Positions 8,753-17,724 of a stretch of DNA of 64,000 nt are shown here, piece after piece (the first letter of the stretch is position 1; each line of letters starts with the position of its first letter). The position numbers and the translations under genes were made by a program. The stretch is from positions 124,001 to 188,000 of the forward strand of contig CAWHEL010000001.1 in assembly GCA_963828555.1 (NCBI GenBank). Direction: 5' to 3'. The DNA is from JADJPO01 sp963828555 (GTDB lineage: Bacteria > Actinomycetota > Actinomycetes > Actinomycetales > Kineosporiaceae). A model generated the notes under the pieces. That model was not told the origin of the DNA, did not search any database, and saw only the letters and a program-made list of their open reading frames with translations.

Positions 8753-9757
8753 TCACCCACCGGACCGGTTCGACCGCCTGACCCAGCGGTCGAGGTGCCG
8801 GCGGACGTCGTCCCACCGCTGGCGGAGCGCCTGCCACCACCGCGGGCCGGGGTGGCCAGGGGAAGCGAGCCGGGAGGCGAACACGCCGGCCACTGCATCG
8901 GCGATGGCCAGGGCGTGGCCCGCCCGGGCCGGCAGGCTCTGCTCGATATGCACACCGCCGCGGCCGCTCGCGGTGAGCCGGTTGACGACGTTGCGCGGGC
9001 TGCTTCCACCCAGCACGTCGTCGGGTCCTGCGATCCGCACCGGGATGCCGGTGCCCCCCAGGGCCGTCTCGATCGCCGCGGCGATCTCGGCCTTCAGCCG
9101 GAACGATGCCCCTCCGCCGACCAGGATCTCCTCGCCGGTGAACCCGTGGAAGGCGACCGCGAACGCGAACCCCCGGTCGATGATCGAGGCCAGCGCAGGA
9201 AAGCTGGCCTCGTGCAGGTCCGTGGAGGTGATGTGCAGGCGCCGCCACGCGCCCCCGCCGGCGCCCCCGAAACCCATGCAGCGCCACGCGCTGACGCCGT
9301 GTGCAGACAGGCGCGCGGCCACGCGTTCGGCCTGGCTGTCGGTGTGCGCCTCGATGTCCCCGCCATGAGGCGCGATGACGATCAGGCCGCGATGCGTGCC
9401 GTCGTCGGTCAGCCGCTCGACGAATTCGCCGAGTCTGGCGGCATCGGCGTCGCTCAGCCTCCGCCGGGGAACCACCGAGTCGACCACCGCCGAGAACGGC
9501 TCGGTGACGCCGAGGCGCTCCCGGCCGTCACGGCCCATCCGGACCGTGCTGACCGATGTCTCGTCGCGGACCTGGCTCACGGTGTACAGGGCGAACACGC
9601 CTGGGTCGGTCACCAGACGCACCCGCACCTGGTGGCCGAGCCCTCGGCCGATGCCCGCCAGCGCCTCGGCGTCCGCCGAGCAGTGTTCCGGGTGTTCGAT
9701 CAGGTCCTGCTGCTCGGCCGCCACCGCTGGGCGCACCGAGGCGTCGAAGGTCGCCAC
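8753..9757 (-). CDS. poly-gamma-glutamate hydrolase family protein
   Basis: The 334-residue protein shows the marks of the phage-type PGA hydrolase family (PF05908): IVIAPHGGDIEAHTD (metal-binding His, Asp and Glu), LHITSTDLHEASFPAL and FAVAFHGFTGEEILVGGG. Family members are zinc enzymes that cut gamma-glutamyl bonds in capsule polymers. The N-terminal ~100 residues are an extra region, and the C-terminus is basic and Trp/Arg-rich (RWWQALRQRW). There is no signal peptide. It is the last gene of a six-gene minus-strand operon and starts (GTG) 12 bp after the amine oxidase stop, with GAGGAG upstream. Confidence 0.8.
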   Translation of the reverse strand: MATFDASVRPAVAAEQQDLIEHPEHCSADAEALAGIGRGLGHQVRVRLVTDPGVFALYTVSQVRDETSVSTVRMGRDGRERLGVTEPFSAVVDSVVPRRRLSDADAARLGEFVERLTDDGTHRGLIVIAPHGGDIEAHTDSQAERVAARLSAHGVSAWRCMGFGGAGGGAWRRLHITSTDLHEASFPALASIIDRGFAFAVAFHGFTGEEILVGGGASFRLKAEIAAAIETALGGTGIPVRIAGPDDVLGGSSPRNVVNRLTASGRGGVHIEQSLPARAGHALAIADAVAGVFASRLASPGHPGPRWWQALRQRWDDVRRHLDRWVRRSNRSGG

Positions 9758-9769
9758 CCCCGGCGCTCC

Positions 9770-11365
9770 TCAGCGACCTGCGGCGGCCACCAGGGCCGGC
9801 CGCGTGGGGCAGAGCGCGTCCAGGACCTGGCGCGCGGCGCGCTCCCCGGAGCGGATGGCCCCCTCCATGTACCCGAAGTGATCCATCTGGGTGTGCTCGC
9901 CGGCGAAGAACAACCGCCCCGGGAACGGCTGGTTCAGCTCCTTGCCGATCGTGAACACCTGACCCACCCGCGGGGAGCAGTACCCGGTGCGGATGAACGG
10001 CTGCCGCGACCAGTCCGCGAGCATCGGTTTGCCCCGGAGCTGGGCGAGATACCCCGAGCCCGGTCGGCCGCGGGTGGCCGGGTACAGCTTGCCGAGGCCG
10101 TCCTTGTACTGGTTCTCGGTGGGGGTGCGTGCCCCGGTGAAGACGCTCAACACGATGTCCTGGCCCTTGACCCGAGTCTGGTTGTCGGTCCCCTCCCAGA
10201 CCTGCCCGATGTCGAGCGAACCGCCCAGCGGTGACAGCCCGTCCTTGATCCAGAATCGCTCACTCACCCTGCTGAAGAACTTCACCGCTGGACCGGACCC
10301 CATCAGTCCGATCACGTCCTTGGGATGCGTCGGCAGGATCTCGATGTGGTCCCACACCGTCGGGGGCACGGCCAGGACGACGGCGTCGAAGCGTTTGGCG
10401 TCCATCAGGGGGTTGCCCGGGATCTTCTCCCGCAGCCAGGTGTCGAACGGGGTGTCCTTCGTACTCCGAGAGGTGACCCAGACGCCGCCGGGCCTGGCCG
10501 GCTCGATCCGGCGCACGCCTCGATGGAGTAGCACGCGGCACCCCTTCCGCGCGGCCACCTCGGCGGCGATGTCCAGCGCCAGCCGCTGGCAGCCCTCGCC
10601 GCAGCGGTAGATCTCCAGCTCGTTCCAGTAGCCCATCAGCGGGTCGTCGATGGTGACCGGCTTCCCGGCCCGGCGCTCGGTCTGACCACCGCGGACCAGG
10701 CAGAGGAGGGCGAGGAAGCTCATCTGTTCCAGCCGAGACACGTTGTTGTTGACCAGGAACAGCTCCATCGCCTTCCAGAGTCGTTCAGTGCGGGCGACGC
10801 CGAACCGCGTCTCCAGCGCCTGCGCGACCGAGGTTCGGTCGTGGACCTCCAGCGTCGGGTCGTCCCAGGGGTGGCTCTCCAGGCCTGAGCGGATCGTCCG
10901 CTCGGCGAACGCGGCCATCGGCTGCAGCACCCGTGTGACGCCCTCCTGGCCCAGCGCCTCGATCTCGTCCGGGGTGAGCGGCCGATCGAGAATGATCCGT
11001 GGATGCAGCTGCTCACCGCGGTACAGGTCGTCGCTCATCCGGCTGATCAGCGAGATGCCGTACTCCTTGGCCAGTGCGCACCAGCGGGTATGGATGGACC
11101 CGACCAGCTCGGCACCGGCTTCGGTGATCCGGCCCTTGGCGAAGGTCGAGTCGCTGAGCACCCGCCCACCGACCTGTGCCCGGGCCTCGTAGACGGTCAC
11201 CTTCATCCCCCACCGAGCGAGGGTGCGAGCGGCCATCAGGCCACCGAAACCCCCACCCACGACGGCGATCTCGCGACCTACCGCCCGGGCGAGGCAGTCG
11301 GCGGAGGGAGGCGTCGCCAGGCGTGAGGCGCCGACGGCGGCCAACTCGTCGTCATAGCTATCCAT
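9770..11365 (-). CDS. flavin-containing amine oxidase family protein
   Basis: The 531-residue protein begins with an acidic leader (MDSYDDELAAVG), then the FAD dinucleotide-binding motif VVGGGFGGLMAARTLARWG and the arginine-rich YEARAQVGGRV. The C-terminus has the second FAD contact FFAGEHTQMDHFGYMEGAIRSG. This is the monoamine oxidase/protoporphyrinogen oxidase fold; the substrate is unknown. No signal peptide or Tat motif precedes the FAD domain. Its ATG overlaps the end of the protease gene by 8 bp, pointing to translational coupling in the operon. Confidence 0.85.
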   Translation of the reverse strand: MDSYDDELAAVGASRLATPPSADCLARAVGREIAVVGGGFGGLMAARTLARWGMKVTVYEARAQVGGRVLSDSTFAKGRITEAGAELVGSIHTRWCALAKEYGISLISRMSDDLYRGEQLHPRIILDRPLTPDEIEALGQEGVTRVLQPMAAFAERTIRSGLESHPWDDPTLEVHDRTSVAQALETRFGVARTERLWKAMELFLVNNNVSRLEQMSFLALLCLVRGGQTERRAGKPVTIDDPLMGYWNELEIYRCGEGCQRLALDIAAEVAARKGCRVLLHRGVRRIEPARPGGVWVTSRSTKDTPFDTWLREKIPGNPLMDAKRFDAVVLAVPPTVWDHIEILPTHPKDVIGLMGSGPAVKFFSRVSERFWIKDGLSPLGGSLDIGQVWEGTDNQTRVKGQDIVLSVFTGARTPTENQYKDGLGKLYPATRGRPGSGYLAQLRGKPMLADWSRQPFIRTGYCSPRVGQVFTIGKELNQPFPGRLFFAGEHTQMDHFGYMEGAIRSGERAARQVLDALCPTRPALVAAAGR

Positions 11366-14300
11366 GATCGGCTCCCTCGTCGTCGAACGCCTCGTCGTCG
11401 GATTCCTCCAGCGCCAGGCCGAGGACGGCGCTGAGATCGGGATCGAGGCTCGCCTCGGCGGCGTACTCCGGCACCTCGTACTCGTCGGCCTCGTCGGCGC
11501 CGTTGTCCTCCGTGCCGCCGGCCGCGGCTGCAGGCCTGGGCATCAGCTGGGCCAGCCGCGTGGCGGGCACCGCGCAGTGGCGCTCCTTGGCCTTGGTCAC
11601 CTGCAGGCGATCCCCGCGCCTGTCGAAGAACCTGTCGCCCACCGTGCCCGTCTTGCTTCCTGGCCGGTAGAACAGGTGCACCCGAAGTGCGGGGTTGAGC
11701 GCCAGCCAGTCGGTCCACGCGTCCAGATCGCCGGCGTAGGCGGTGTCGAACGCCCAGACCTGTGCCAGTCGGGCCAGCGCTCCCTGGCGCATGGCGGGAT
11801 CACGTCTGGAGGCGGCGAGCGGCTCCAGCACGTCATAGGCACGGGAGTGCCCGGCGACCACCAGTTCGCGCACGGCCGGCGCCGACGTTCCCTGCACCCG
11901 CCCCACCTCGGCGAGGGCCTCGGCGACCACGGCGTTGAGCACCGCGGGCTTGCCGAGCGGGTGCCACCGTTCGCGGCCCCGGCCGAAGGCGTCCCGGCCG
12001 CCGGGATCGGACCAGTCCAGCAGTGGCACCACGAGCACCACCGGACGGCCCGAGGCGTGCACCACTCGGCCGAGAGCAAAGGGCTCGTCGGTGACGAACC
12101 CGGCCGGCACCGGTTCCGGCCGGGTGCAGCCCGTGAGCAGCCCGTGGGCGAAGACCAGCACGTCGACCTCGCGCTGCCCGCGGGCGGCCGTCGGGCAGAA
12201 CACCGCCACCCGGTGCCGCACCGGCACCGGGCGCCGCAACGTCGCCGAGGCGAAGGTCCACAGCGCTCCGCCCAGATGCTCGGTCACCTCCGACGGGGCC
12301 GTGGCCGCCGGCCGGTACTCCCAGTGCCACTCCTCGGTCGGGATCGGCTGGAACCCGTGGGTCTCGGCATGGGTGCGCAGCCAGCCGTGGAACCAGCTCC
12401 GCCGCCAGCGGCTGCGGGAGGCGTCGTCGGAATCGTTGGCAATGCCGTGCCCCGGAGTGCGTTGCTGCCAGAAGTCGAGGGCGATCCCGCCCTGGTGATT
12501 GCTGAAGCCCGGAGCGGCGATGCGGCCGCCGACCCCGTACCCGCCGGCCTTGCGGGAACGCAGCATGTATTCCACCGCGGCATCGGAGTGCGGCCCACCG
12601 GGCAGTCCCAGCCGCGCGACCCGGGTCCGGTTGTAGTACTTGTTCGCGAAATAACCGAGCCAGAGCCGCCTCTGGTGGTCGCTGCCGCGGTAGCCGCTGG
12701 TCGCGGTCAGCCTGACCGTGCGCTGCGCATCGGCGTCCCCGGCCTGCTGAGCGAGTGCCAGGGCGGTGTTCGCCGCCGCGAGCAGGCGAGCCGCCGCGGC
12801 GGCCGTCGCGGTCGCCGTCCGCACACAGGTGGTCCGGTTGCCCGAGGTGGTGCACGTGCCGGGGACGTCGGCGAGCTCGTCCTCGCGTAGGTCCCGCAGC
12901 TGGCCTCCCCTCGACGCGGTGCTCCGGGCGATGTGGGCGGCCAGCACCCGCGCCCGGAAGGCCTCCTGCTCGGCGGTGCCCGTCCAGGGACCTGGGTCGA
13001 CCGGGGCATCTTCTACTACCGGACCGTCTGCGGCCGGGTCGCCGACCTCCCCGTCCGGGGCGGGCGGGCGGGTGCGCAGAAGCAGCTGGTCCGGGGGCAG
13101 GCAGCCGGCGTGATCCAGCACACGGACCGGTCGGCTGGCCTCGACCACACCGGGCGCCGCGGCGAAGGCATACCAGCCCGCGCGTCGTCCGGGCCGGCTC
13201 GACCGGTGGCGGGTGAGGCCTGGCTCGGCGACGACCAGGCACTCCCCGCGGGCGCCCGGGTGGCCCAGGACCGCACGCAGGACGACGTCACCCACCTCGA
13301 GCTCCTCACGCATCGGCTCCCCGGGGCGGGCGACGATCGAGAACCTGCCGCTCAGCCAGGAGGAGAGGCCGCCGGCCGGCCGGTAGAGCAGCTCGCGGAC
13401 GGCGCGAGCGGGGTCGAGGGCGAGCGGGGTGACGTGGTCTCGGTCCATGGCGGCAGCCTCTGCTTCCGGCGAACGGGGATGGTCACGACCCAGCGCAGCG
13501 GCCAGGGCCGTCAGGTTCAGGTAGCCCCGCCCGAGCCGATAGGGGGCGGTCCCGGGGGCGGGCGGATCGGCGCTGGCGAGCACCAGCCTGCGGAGTTCTC
13601 TGGCGCTCAGGCCGGGGCTGTGCTCAAGGCACAGCGCGACGGCTCCGGTCACCTGGGGCGCCGCCATGCTGGTTCCGGTCTTGCGCACCAGACCGCCGGG
13701 GCTGCGCTCGCTGCCGCGCGGAGCCGACCGGGCGGCGAGCACCCCGACACCGATCGCGGCCACGTCCGGCTTCTCGCGGGCGTCACGGGTCGGCCCGGCA
13801 CTGCTCGTGGGCCCGGGCGGGCGACCCGGTGCCTGCGCGTCGTAGGACGCGACCACCAGCGGCAGGTGGCCGTTGGCGATGGTGCCGGTGGTACACCCGG
13901 GCACGGCGTGGGCCGGAATGAACCTGGCCTGGCAGCTCGGGCAGGCCTCGTCGCGCTCCAGCCAGGCGTCGTAGCGGCCGGACCCGACCCGCCGGCCCTC
14001 GAGCGTGACCCGCCACTCCCCCGCCGGGGCCCCCGGGTGCAGGAACGCGTCGATGTGGTGGTCACCGTTGTTGGGGTCGAACGCCCGATGGTAGATCCGA
14101 CCGACCACTCGGCCGCCCGCGCGCACCTCGGCGGTCTGGCCGAGCAGCACCGCGGGGGCGCCGGTGCTGCCCGGGGGATCGATCCGCACGGCCAGTTCGT
14201 CCGTTCCCCCGTACCAGATCTCCAGTTCGTTCCCGGTGACGTCGGCGGGGTCGACGACGAAACGCAGCACCCGGCGCCGCCCGGCGCCCACGACCCCGCC

Positions 14301-15221
14301 CGCATGGGTCCGGGCACGGTAGTAGTTGCCGCCGCTCTGCACCACGAACCGGCCCGGCGCCGCCGCCAGCAGTTCGTCCAGCGCCTGTTCGACCAGGCCG
14401 CTCCCGTCGTGCGGACCACCCATCTGCCCCATGCTGAGGTTGATCACCCACGGGCGATCTCCCGCGGTCCGGGCGATGAAGTCGACCGCCTCCAGCAGCC
14501 GCACCGAGTCGCCCATGGTGGCCAGGCCGCCGGTGCCGCGGGCGGCGAGATGCACGAACACCAGGTCGGCCGCCGGAGCCACCCCGGCCTGGCCGACGGT
14601 TCCGTTGCCGGCGGCGATGTCCGTCACGTGGGCTCCGTGCGCTCCACCCCCACGGTCGGCGTCCGCCGCGTGGTACCCGAGCGTGCGGAACGGCGTGCCC
14701 GATCGGAGCGCCCGATCGATGTCGGCCCGGGTGTGCACCACGCCGTATCCGTAGGGCCGGGGACCCCCACGACCTGCGCGCCCGGGGCGGGACCGCTGAT
14801 CCCACAGGGCGAGCAGGCGGGTGCTGCCGTCGGACCGCACGAGGTTCGGATGGTCGACGTCGAGGCCCCAGTCGACGACCCCGACCACGACACCGCGACC
14901 GGTGAGCCTCAGCCCGGCCGGGCGCCGCCGTGGCTCGGCGGAGGGCCCCGGCGCATCCGGCGACCCGCCCTCCTCCGGGGGCGCCGCCGGCCCCTCGAGC
15001 TCCGGGCCGAGCGGGCGCGCGGCCTTCAGACTGAGCACATCCGGGTGTTCCCAGACGGCGCGAACCGCCCCGAGCGGGAGCCGGCAGGTCGCGATCCGGC
15101 CGAAGCGGGCCACGATCCGAACGCCGGGGAGCCGGCTGCGGGGGGTTCGAAACCGGATGATCGCCTCGACCACCCGATTCGGGGTCCCCTCACGCAGCAG
15201 CTCCCGCAGCGCCGGATCCAT
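11358..15221 (-). CDS. giant subtilisin + VanY-type D,D-carboxypeptidase fusion
   Basis: The 1287-residue protein joins two peptidases. Residues ~105-575 are an S8 subtilase with the triad Asp117 (VVDWGLDVDHP), His195 (HGAHVTDIAAG) and Ser518 (GTSMAAPQVTG). Residues ~835-970 are an M15B domain with SNHQGGIALDF (His909, Asp916) and EEWHWEY (Glu963, His966), the zinc and catalytic residues of D-alanyl-D-alanine carboxypeptidases. The last ~300 residues include a Rossmann-like segment (VDVLVFAHGLLTG, LVVAGHSRAYDVL) and a very acidic tail. No signal peptide is seen. I chose ATG 15221, 13 bp after the upstream stop, over an Arg/Ser-rich extension. Confidence 0.85.
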   Translation of the reverse strand: MDPALRELLREGTPNRVVEAIIRFRTPRSRLPGVRIVARFGRIATCRLPLGAVRAVWEHPDVLSLKAARPLGPELEGPAAPPEEGGSPDAPGPSAEPRRRPAGLRLTGRGVVVGVVDWGLDVDHPNLVRSDGSTRLLALWDQRSRPGRAGRGGPRPYGYGVVHTRADIDRALRSGTPFRTLGYHAADADRGGGAHGAHVTDIAAGNGTVGQAGVAPAADLVFVHLAARGTGGLATMGDSVRLLEAVDFIARTAGDRPWVINLSMGQMGGPHDGSGLVEQALDELLAAAPGRFVVQSGGNYYRARTHAGGVVGAGRRRVLRFVVDPADVTGNELEIWYGGTDELAVRIDPPGSTGAPAVLLGQTAEVRAGGRVVGRIYHRAFDPNNGDHHIDAFLHPGAPAGEWRVTLEGRRVGSGRYDAWLERDEACPSCQARFIPAHAVPGCTTGTIANGHLPLVVASYDAQAPGRPPGPTSSAGPTRDAREKPDVAAIGVGVLAARSAPRGSERSPGGLVRKTGTSMAAPQVTGAVALCLEHSPGLSARELRRLVLASADPPAPGTAPYRLGRGYLNLTALAAALGRDHPRSPEAEAAAMDRDHVTPLALDPARAVRELLYRPAGGLSSWLSGRFSIVARPGEPMREELEVGDVVLRAVLGHPGARGECLVVAEPGLTRHRSSRPGRRAGWYAFAAAPGVVEASRPVRVLDHAGCLPPDQLLLRTRPPAPDGEVGDPAADGPVVEDAPVDPGPWTGTAEQEAFRARVLAAHIARSTASRGGQLRDLREDELADVPGTCTTSGNRTTCVRTATATAAAAARLLAAANTALALAQQAGDADAQRTVRLTATSGYRGSDHQRRLWLGYFANKYYNRTRVARLGLPGGPHSDAAVEYMLRSRKAGGYGVGGRIAAPGFSNHQGGIALDFWQQRTPGHGIANDSDDASRSRWRRSWFHGWLRTHAETHGFQPIPTEEWHWEYRPAATAPSEVTEHLGGALWTFASATLRRPVPVRHRVAVFCPTAARGQREVDVLVFAHGLLTGCTRPEPVPAGFVTDEPFALGRVVHASGRPVVLVVPLLDWSDPGGRDAFGRGRERWHPLGKPAVLNAVVAEALAEVGRVQGTSAPAVRELVVAGHSRAYDVLEPLAASRRDPAMRQGALARLAQVWAFDTAYAGDLDAWTDWLALNPALRVHLFYRPGSKTGTVGDRFFDRRGDRLQVTKAKERHCAVPATRLAQLMPRPAAAAGGTEDNGADEADEYEVPEYAAEASLDPDLSAVLGLALEESDDEAFDDEGADHG

Positions 15222-15234
15222 GACCCACCACGCC

Positions 15235-16032
15235 CTACTTGGTGCCCGCCGGCGCGGCGACGACCTCCAGCCGGAACCTGCGGAAGAACTCACCCGCCCT
15301 CACGGTGAGGACGGCGACCCCCGGTGCGGTGCCGGCAGTGATCCTTCCGGTGGTCCGGTCGATCGTGGCCACCTGCGTGTTGTCCGATTCCCAGGTGGGC
15401 GCGAGCGTGGACGGCTTGCCCCCCGCGTCGAGGATGTCGGCGGTGAAGGCGTCCTGCGCGCCGACGGTCAACCGTGACGGGCCGAGCACGTCGATCCGCT
15501 GCACCGCGGCGGTGCGGTTGCGCTGGTCGCGCACGAACGCCAGACCCAGCGCCGCCACGCCGCCGTAGGCGGCCGGATGCCGGATGAGCCCCTCGACGCC
15601 GCCCCGGTTGCGGCTCGGGGTGAGCAGCAGCAGCGGTGCGGCCTGGAGTCCGGCCCGAAGGTAGTCGTTGCCCGGGGTGCCGAAGGTCCGGAACGCCTCG
15701 CCGACGAGCAGCGTGGCCACGGTCGCCAGGTTGGCGCGATCGAGCCGCTTGTTCTGAGCGGCCATCACCCCGCGCAGGGTGTCCTGCTGCACCTGCGCCT
15801 GCAGGTCCAGCTCCTTGACGGCGCTGACCACGGCTCGGGGAGGTGCAGTCGCCGGCAGGGTACTGACGCCGCGTCGGTTGGCCGCCCGGAGGCGCGCTGC
15901 CTTGAGCTGCTGGGCGCGCCGGCGCCTGGCACGCGACGCCTCGGCGTCGTCGTAGGCCTCGGCGTCGTCGAAGATCTCGGCGTCGTCGTAGGCGTCCTCG
16001 TAGTCGAACTCCTCCATGAATGCGGTGCTCAT
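15235..16032 (-). CDS. acidic-repeat protein with Big_2-like Ig domain
   Basis: The 265-residue protein starts with a tandem acidic repeat (YDDAE, FDDAE, YDDAE within residues 11-31), then a basic patch (SRARRRRAQQLKAARLRAA), a weakly hydrophobic middle (TVATLLVGEAF, LQAAPLLLL, GGVAALGLAFV) and a C-terminal bacterial Ig-like domain of Big_2 type (residues ~180-257: RLTVGAQDAFTADILDAGG, PTWESDNTQVATID, GRITAGTAPGVAVLTV). Big_2 domains usually sit in surface adhesins. Role unknown. GGAGGA precedes ATG 16032; the start overlaps the upstream stop as TGATG. Confidence 0.7.
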   Translation of the reverse strand: MSTAFMEEFDYEDAYDDAEIFDDAEAYDDAEASRARRRRAQQLKAARLRAANRRGVSTLPATAPPRAVVSAVKELDLQAQVQQDTLRGVMAAQNKRLDRANLATVATLLVGEAFRTFGTPGNDYLRAGLQAAPLLLLTPSRNRGGVEGLIRHPAAYGGVAALGLAFVRDQRNRTAAVQRIDVLGPSRLTVGAQDAFTADILDAGGKPSTLAPTWESDNTQVATIDRTTGRITAGTAPGVAVLTVRAGEFFRRFRLEVVAAPAGTK

Positions 16033-16475
16033 CAGCTGTCTCCTCCGTCGGGTGGCTCTTCTTGGGGTGCGGGTGCGGGTGCGTGTTCGGGCACGGGGCT
16101 CGGGCCTGCGGTACGCCGGACGGCGGGAACCACGTACTCGGCGAACAGCTCGGGGTCGGGCGGCACCCAGCCGGCGGAGCCCTTTCCGCCGCACTCGGGG
16201 CAGTCGACGTCCTCACCCCAGCAGTCGCAGGCGCCCAGGGCTGCGGCGAGCAGCACCTGGCGATCGACCAGCACCGCATGTGCTGGGTGCGCGGCGGCGT
16301 CCGGTTCGGCGGCGTAGCTCGGCGGCGGGTACCCCGGGACCACGTTCGGCCCGCCGGCCACGGGAGTGGCGAGTCGTTCGGCGAGCTCGCCGATGATCCG
16401 CTCGGCGAATCCGAGCGGGTCCGGCAGAACCTTCATCAGGAGGGATTCCACGGCAGCGAGTTCAGAGGTGGTCAC
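16032..16475 (-). CDS. small protein with DnaJ-like zinc finger
   Basis: The 147-residue product has a helical N-terminus (ESLLMKVLPDPLGFAERII) and a cysteine cluster CDCWGEDVDCPECGGKG with Cys83, Cys85, Cys92 and Cys95, resembling one half of a DnaJ-type zinc finger (CxxCxGxG). The C-terminus is Pro/Glu-rich (HAPAPAPQEEPPDGG). The GTG start overlaps the stop of the upstream gene by 4 bp (GTGA), so the two are translationally coupled. A chaperone or assembly role would fit the zinc finger but is only inference. Confidence 0.65.
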   Translation of the reverse strand: MTTSELAAVESLLMKVLPDPLGFAERIIGELAERLATPVAGGPNVVPGYPPPSYAAEPDAAAHPAHAVLVDRQVLLAAALGACDCWGEDVDCPECGGKGSAGWVPPDPELFAEYVVPAVRRTAGPSPVPEHAPAPAPQEEPPDGGDS

Positions 16476-17242
16476 CAGGTCAGCTCCTCGTTCTCGGCGT
16501 CCATCAGCGCGGTGTACAGGGAGCGACCAGCACCGAGATCATTTGCTGCGTAGGCGTTCTCACTCCCGGAATGGCCCTCCTCGTCGAGGCTCTCCCCGTC
16601 GGCGTAGGCGAGCTCGTCGGCGTCGGCCGCCGCCTGTCCGAAGACCGAGCTGAGCAGGTTCATCACCGAGGCGACCGGAACGCCACCGATCTCCCGGGCA
16701 CCGTGCTGGCCCATCGACAGCGCCAGAAGGGCCTTGAGGATGTCCGGCTGCTGGCTCAGAACCAGACCCTGCGCCGCCGCCGCCGAGCCGCCCGCCGCGG
16801 GTGGGACGCCCGGGAGGGTGGGGGTGACCCCCGGTCCACCGGGCCGGGCGGGGCCGGCGGGGCGGGCGAGTGCACCGGCGGCGAGAGTGCCGAGCCGGCT
16901 GCCGATCGCCGTGCCGGCCGGACCGCCGACCAGAGTGCCCAGAGCGCCGGCTCCGACCGGTAGCGCAGTCCGGGCGACCTGCCCCACCAGCGGATTCGCG
17001 AGGGCCTGTCCGGCTCCGGACTGGATCTGCCGCAACGCCTTCGCGAAGCTGAACGACTCTGCAGCGCTCATCCCGTCGAGAACGGCCTCGAGCGCGTCGT
17101 CGTAGGCCTCGTCGGCCGCTCCGGCGTAATCCTCGGCGAGGACCTCGCGCATCAGGTGAGATGCTCCGGGTTCGCGCCAGTCGTCGGCGTCCCAGCTGTC
17201 GGCCTCGGCCCACTCGTCGAGGTGCGCGAAACGCTGTCTCAT
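16472..17242 (-). CDS. acidic protein with glycine-zipper segment, first gene of the operon
   Basis: The 256-residue product has an acidic, Trp/Asp-rich N-terminus (LDEWAEADSWDADDW, then DEAYDDALEAV), a MSAAESFSFAKALRQI segment, a Gly/Ala-rich region of about 35 residues with repeated small residues (GALGTLVGGPAGTAIGSRLG, residues ~99-118) like a glycine zipper that packs in membranes, a Pro/Gly linker, and an acidic C-terminus. ATG 17242 follows a perfect GGAGGTGAACCC. The AYDDA motif is shared with the gene at 15235-16032. No known family; membrane insertion or pore formation is conceivable, not shown. Confidence 0.65.
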   Translation of the reverse strand: MRQRFAHLDEWAEADSWDADDWREPGASHLMREVLAEDYAGAADEAYDDALEAVLDGMSAAESFSFAKALRQIQSGAGQALANPLVGQVARTALPVGAGALGTLVGGPAGTAIGSRLGTLAAGALARPAGPARPGGPGVTPTLPGVPPAAGGSAAAAQGLVLSQQPDILKALLALSMGQHGAREIGGVPVASVMNLLSSVFGQAAADADELAYADGESLDEEGHSGSENAYAANDLGAGRSLYTALMDAENEELTW

Positions 17243-17342
17243 GGGTTCACCTCCACGCGCCCGCTCTCGGGCCGCGTATCCCTGAGGCGTTCCGAGCTGT
17301 TCCACCCGGTTCCACCGTCGGAACGGCGGCCTCACCGACCTC

Positions 17343-17703
17343 ACCCAGCGCGCCGTGGCAACACCCAAGACGATCTTCGTTGACTCTGGACTTGCCGGCC
17401 ACCTTGCCGGCATGAGTGTCAAGAGCTTGCCCGTCAGATCACGTGGACCAGGCGCCCGTCCGTCTCTACCACTATCGAGACCGAGACAACTACGAGGTCG
17501 ATGCAATCCTCGAGCACGCCTCGGGCGACGTCGTGGCGATCGAAGTGAAGTCGGCGCAGACGGTACGCAGCGAGGACTTCCGTGGGATTCAGCGACTGTC
17601 CCGCCGACTGGGCGATCGTCTGCTTGCTCTACTCAGGGGCCAGGCCCTCCCCTTCGGCCACCGATTGTGGGCCCTGCCTATCTCCACACTCTGGACGGCC
17701 TGA
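17343..17703 (+). pseudogene. remnant of DUF4143-type AAA ATPase
   Basis: Only the C-terminal part of an 'ATP-binding protein, DUF4143' is left, spread over frames. The frame at 17355 gives TPKTIFVDSGLAGHLAGM; the frame from ~17440 gives RLYHYRDRDNYEVDAILEH and VVAIEVKSAQTVRSEDFRGI; a third frame supplies VCLLYSGARP; then the second frame resumes with LPFGHRLWALPISTLW. At least one deletion and two small frameshifts have occurred. It lies just upstream of, and opposite to, the acidic operon. Confidence 0.75.
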
Positions 17704-17724
17704 GCCGACCGCGGCAGCGGTCCG

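Noticed and set aside
12933..15308. 791-codon open frame on the + strand
   Set aside because: It mirrors the subtilisin fusion gene in reverse; the minus frame has complete catalytic motifs, the plus frame none.
8753..17242. Contractile injection system
   Set aside because: No sheath, tube, baseplate or ATPase gene is present; only the effector-like flavour of the hydrolases suggested it.
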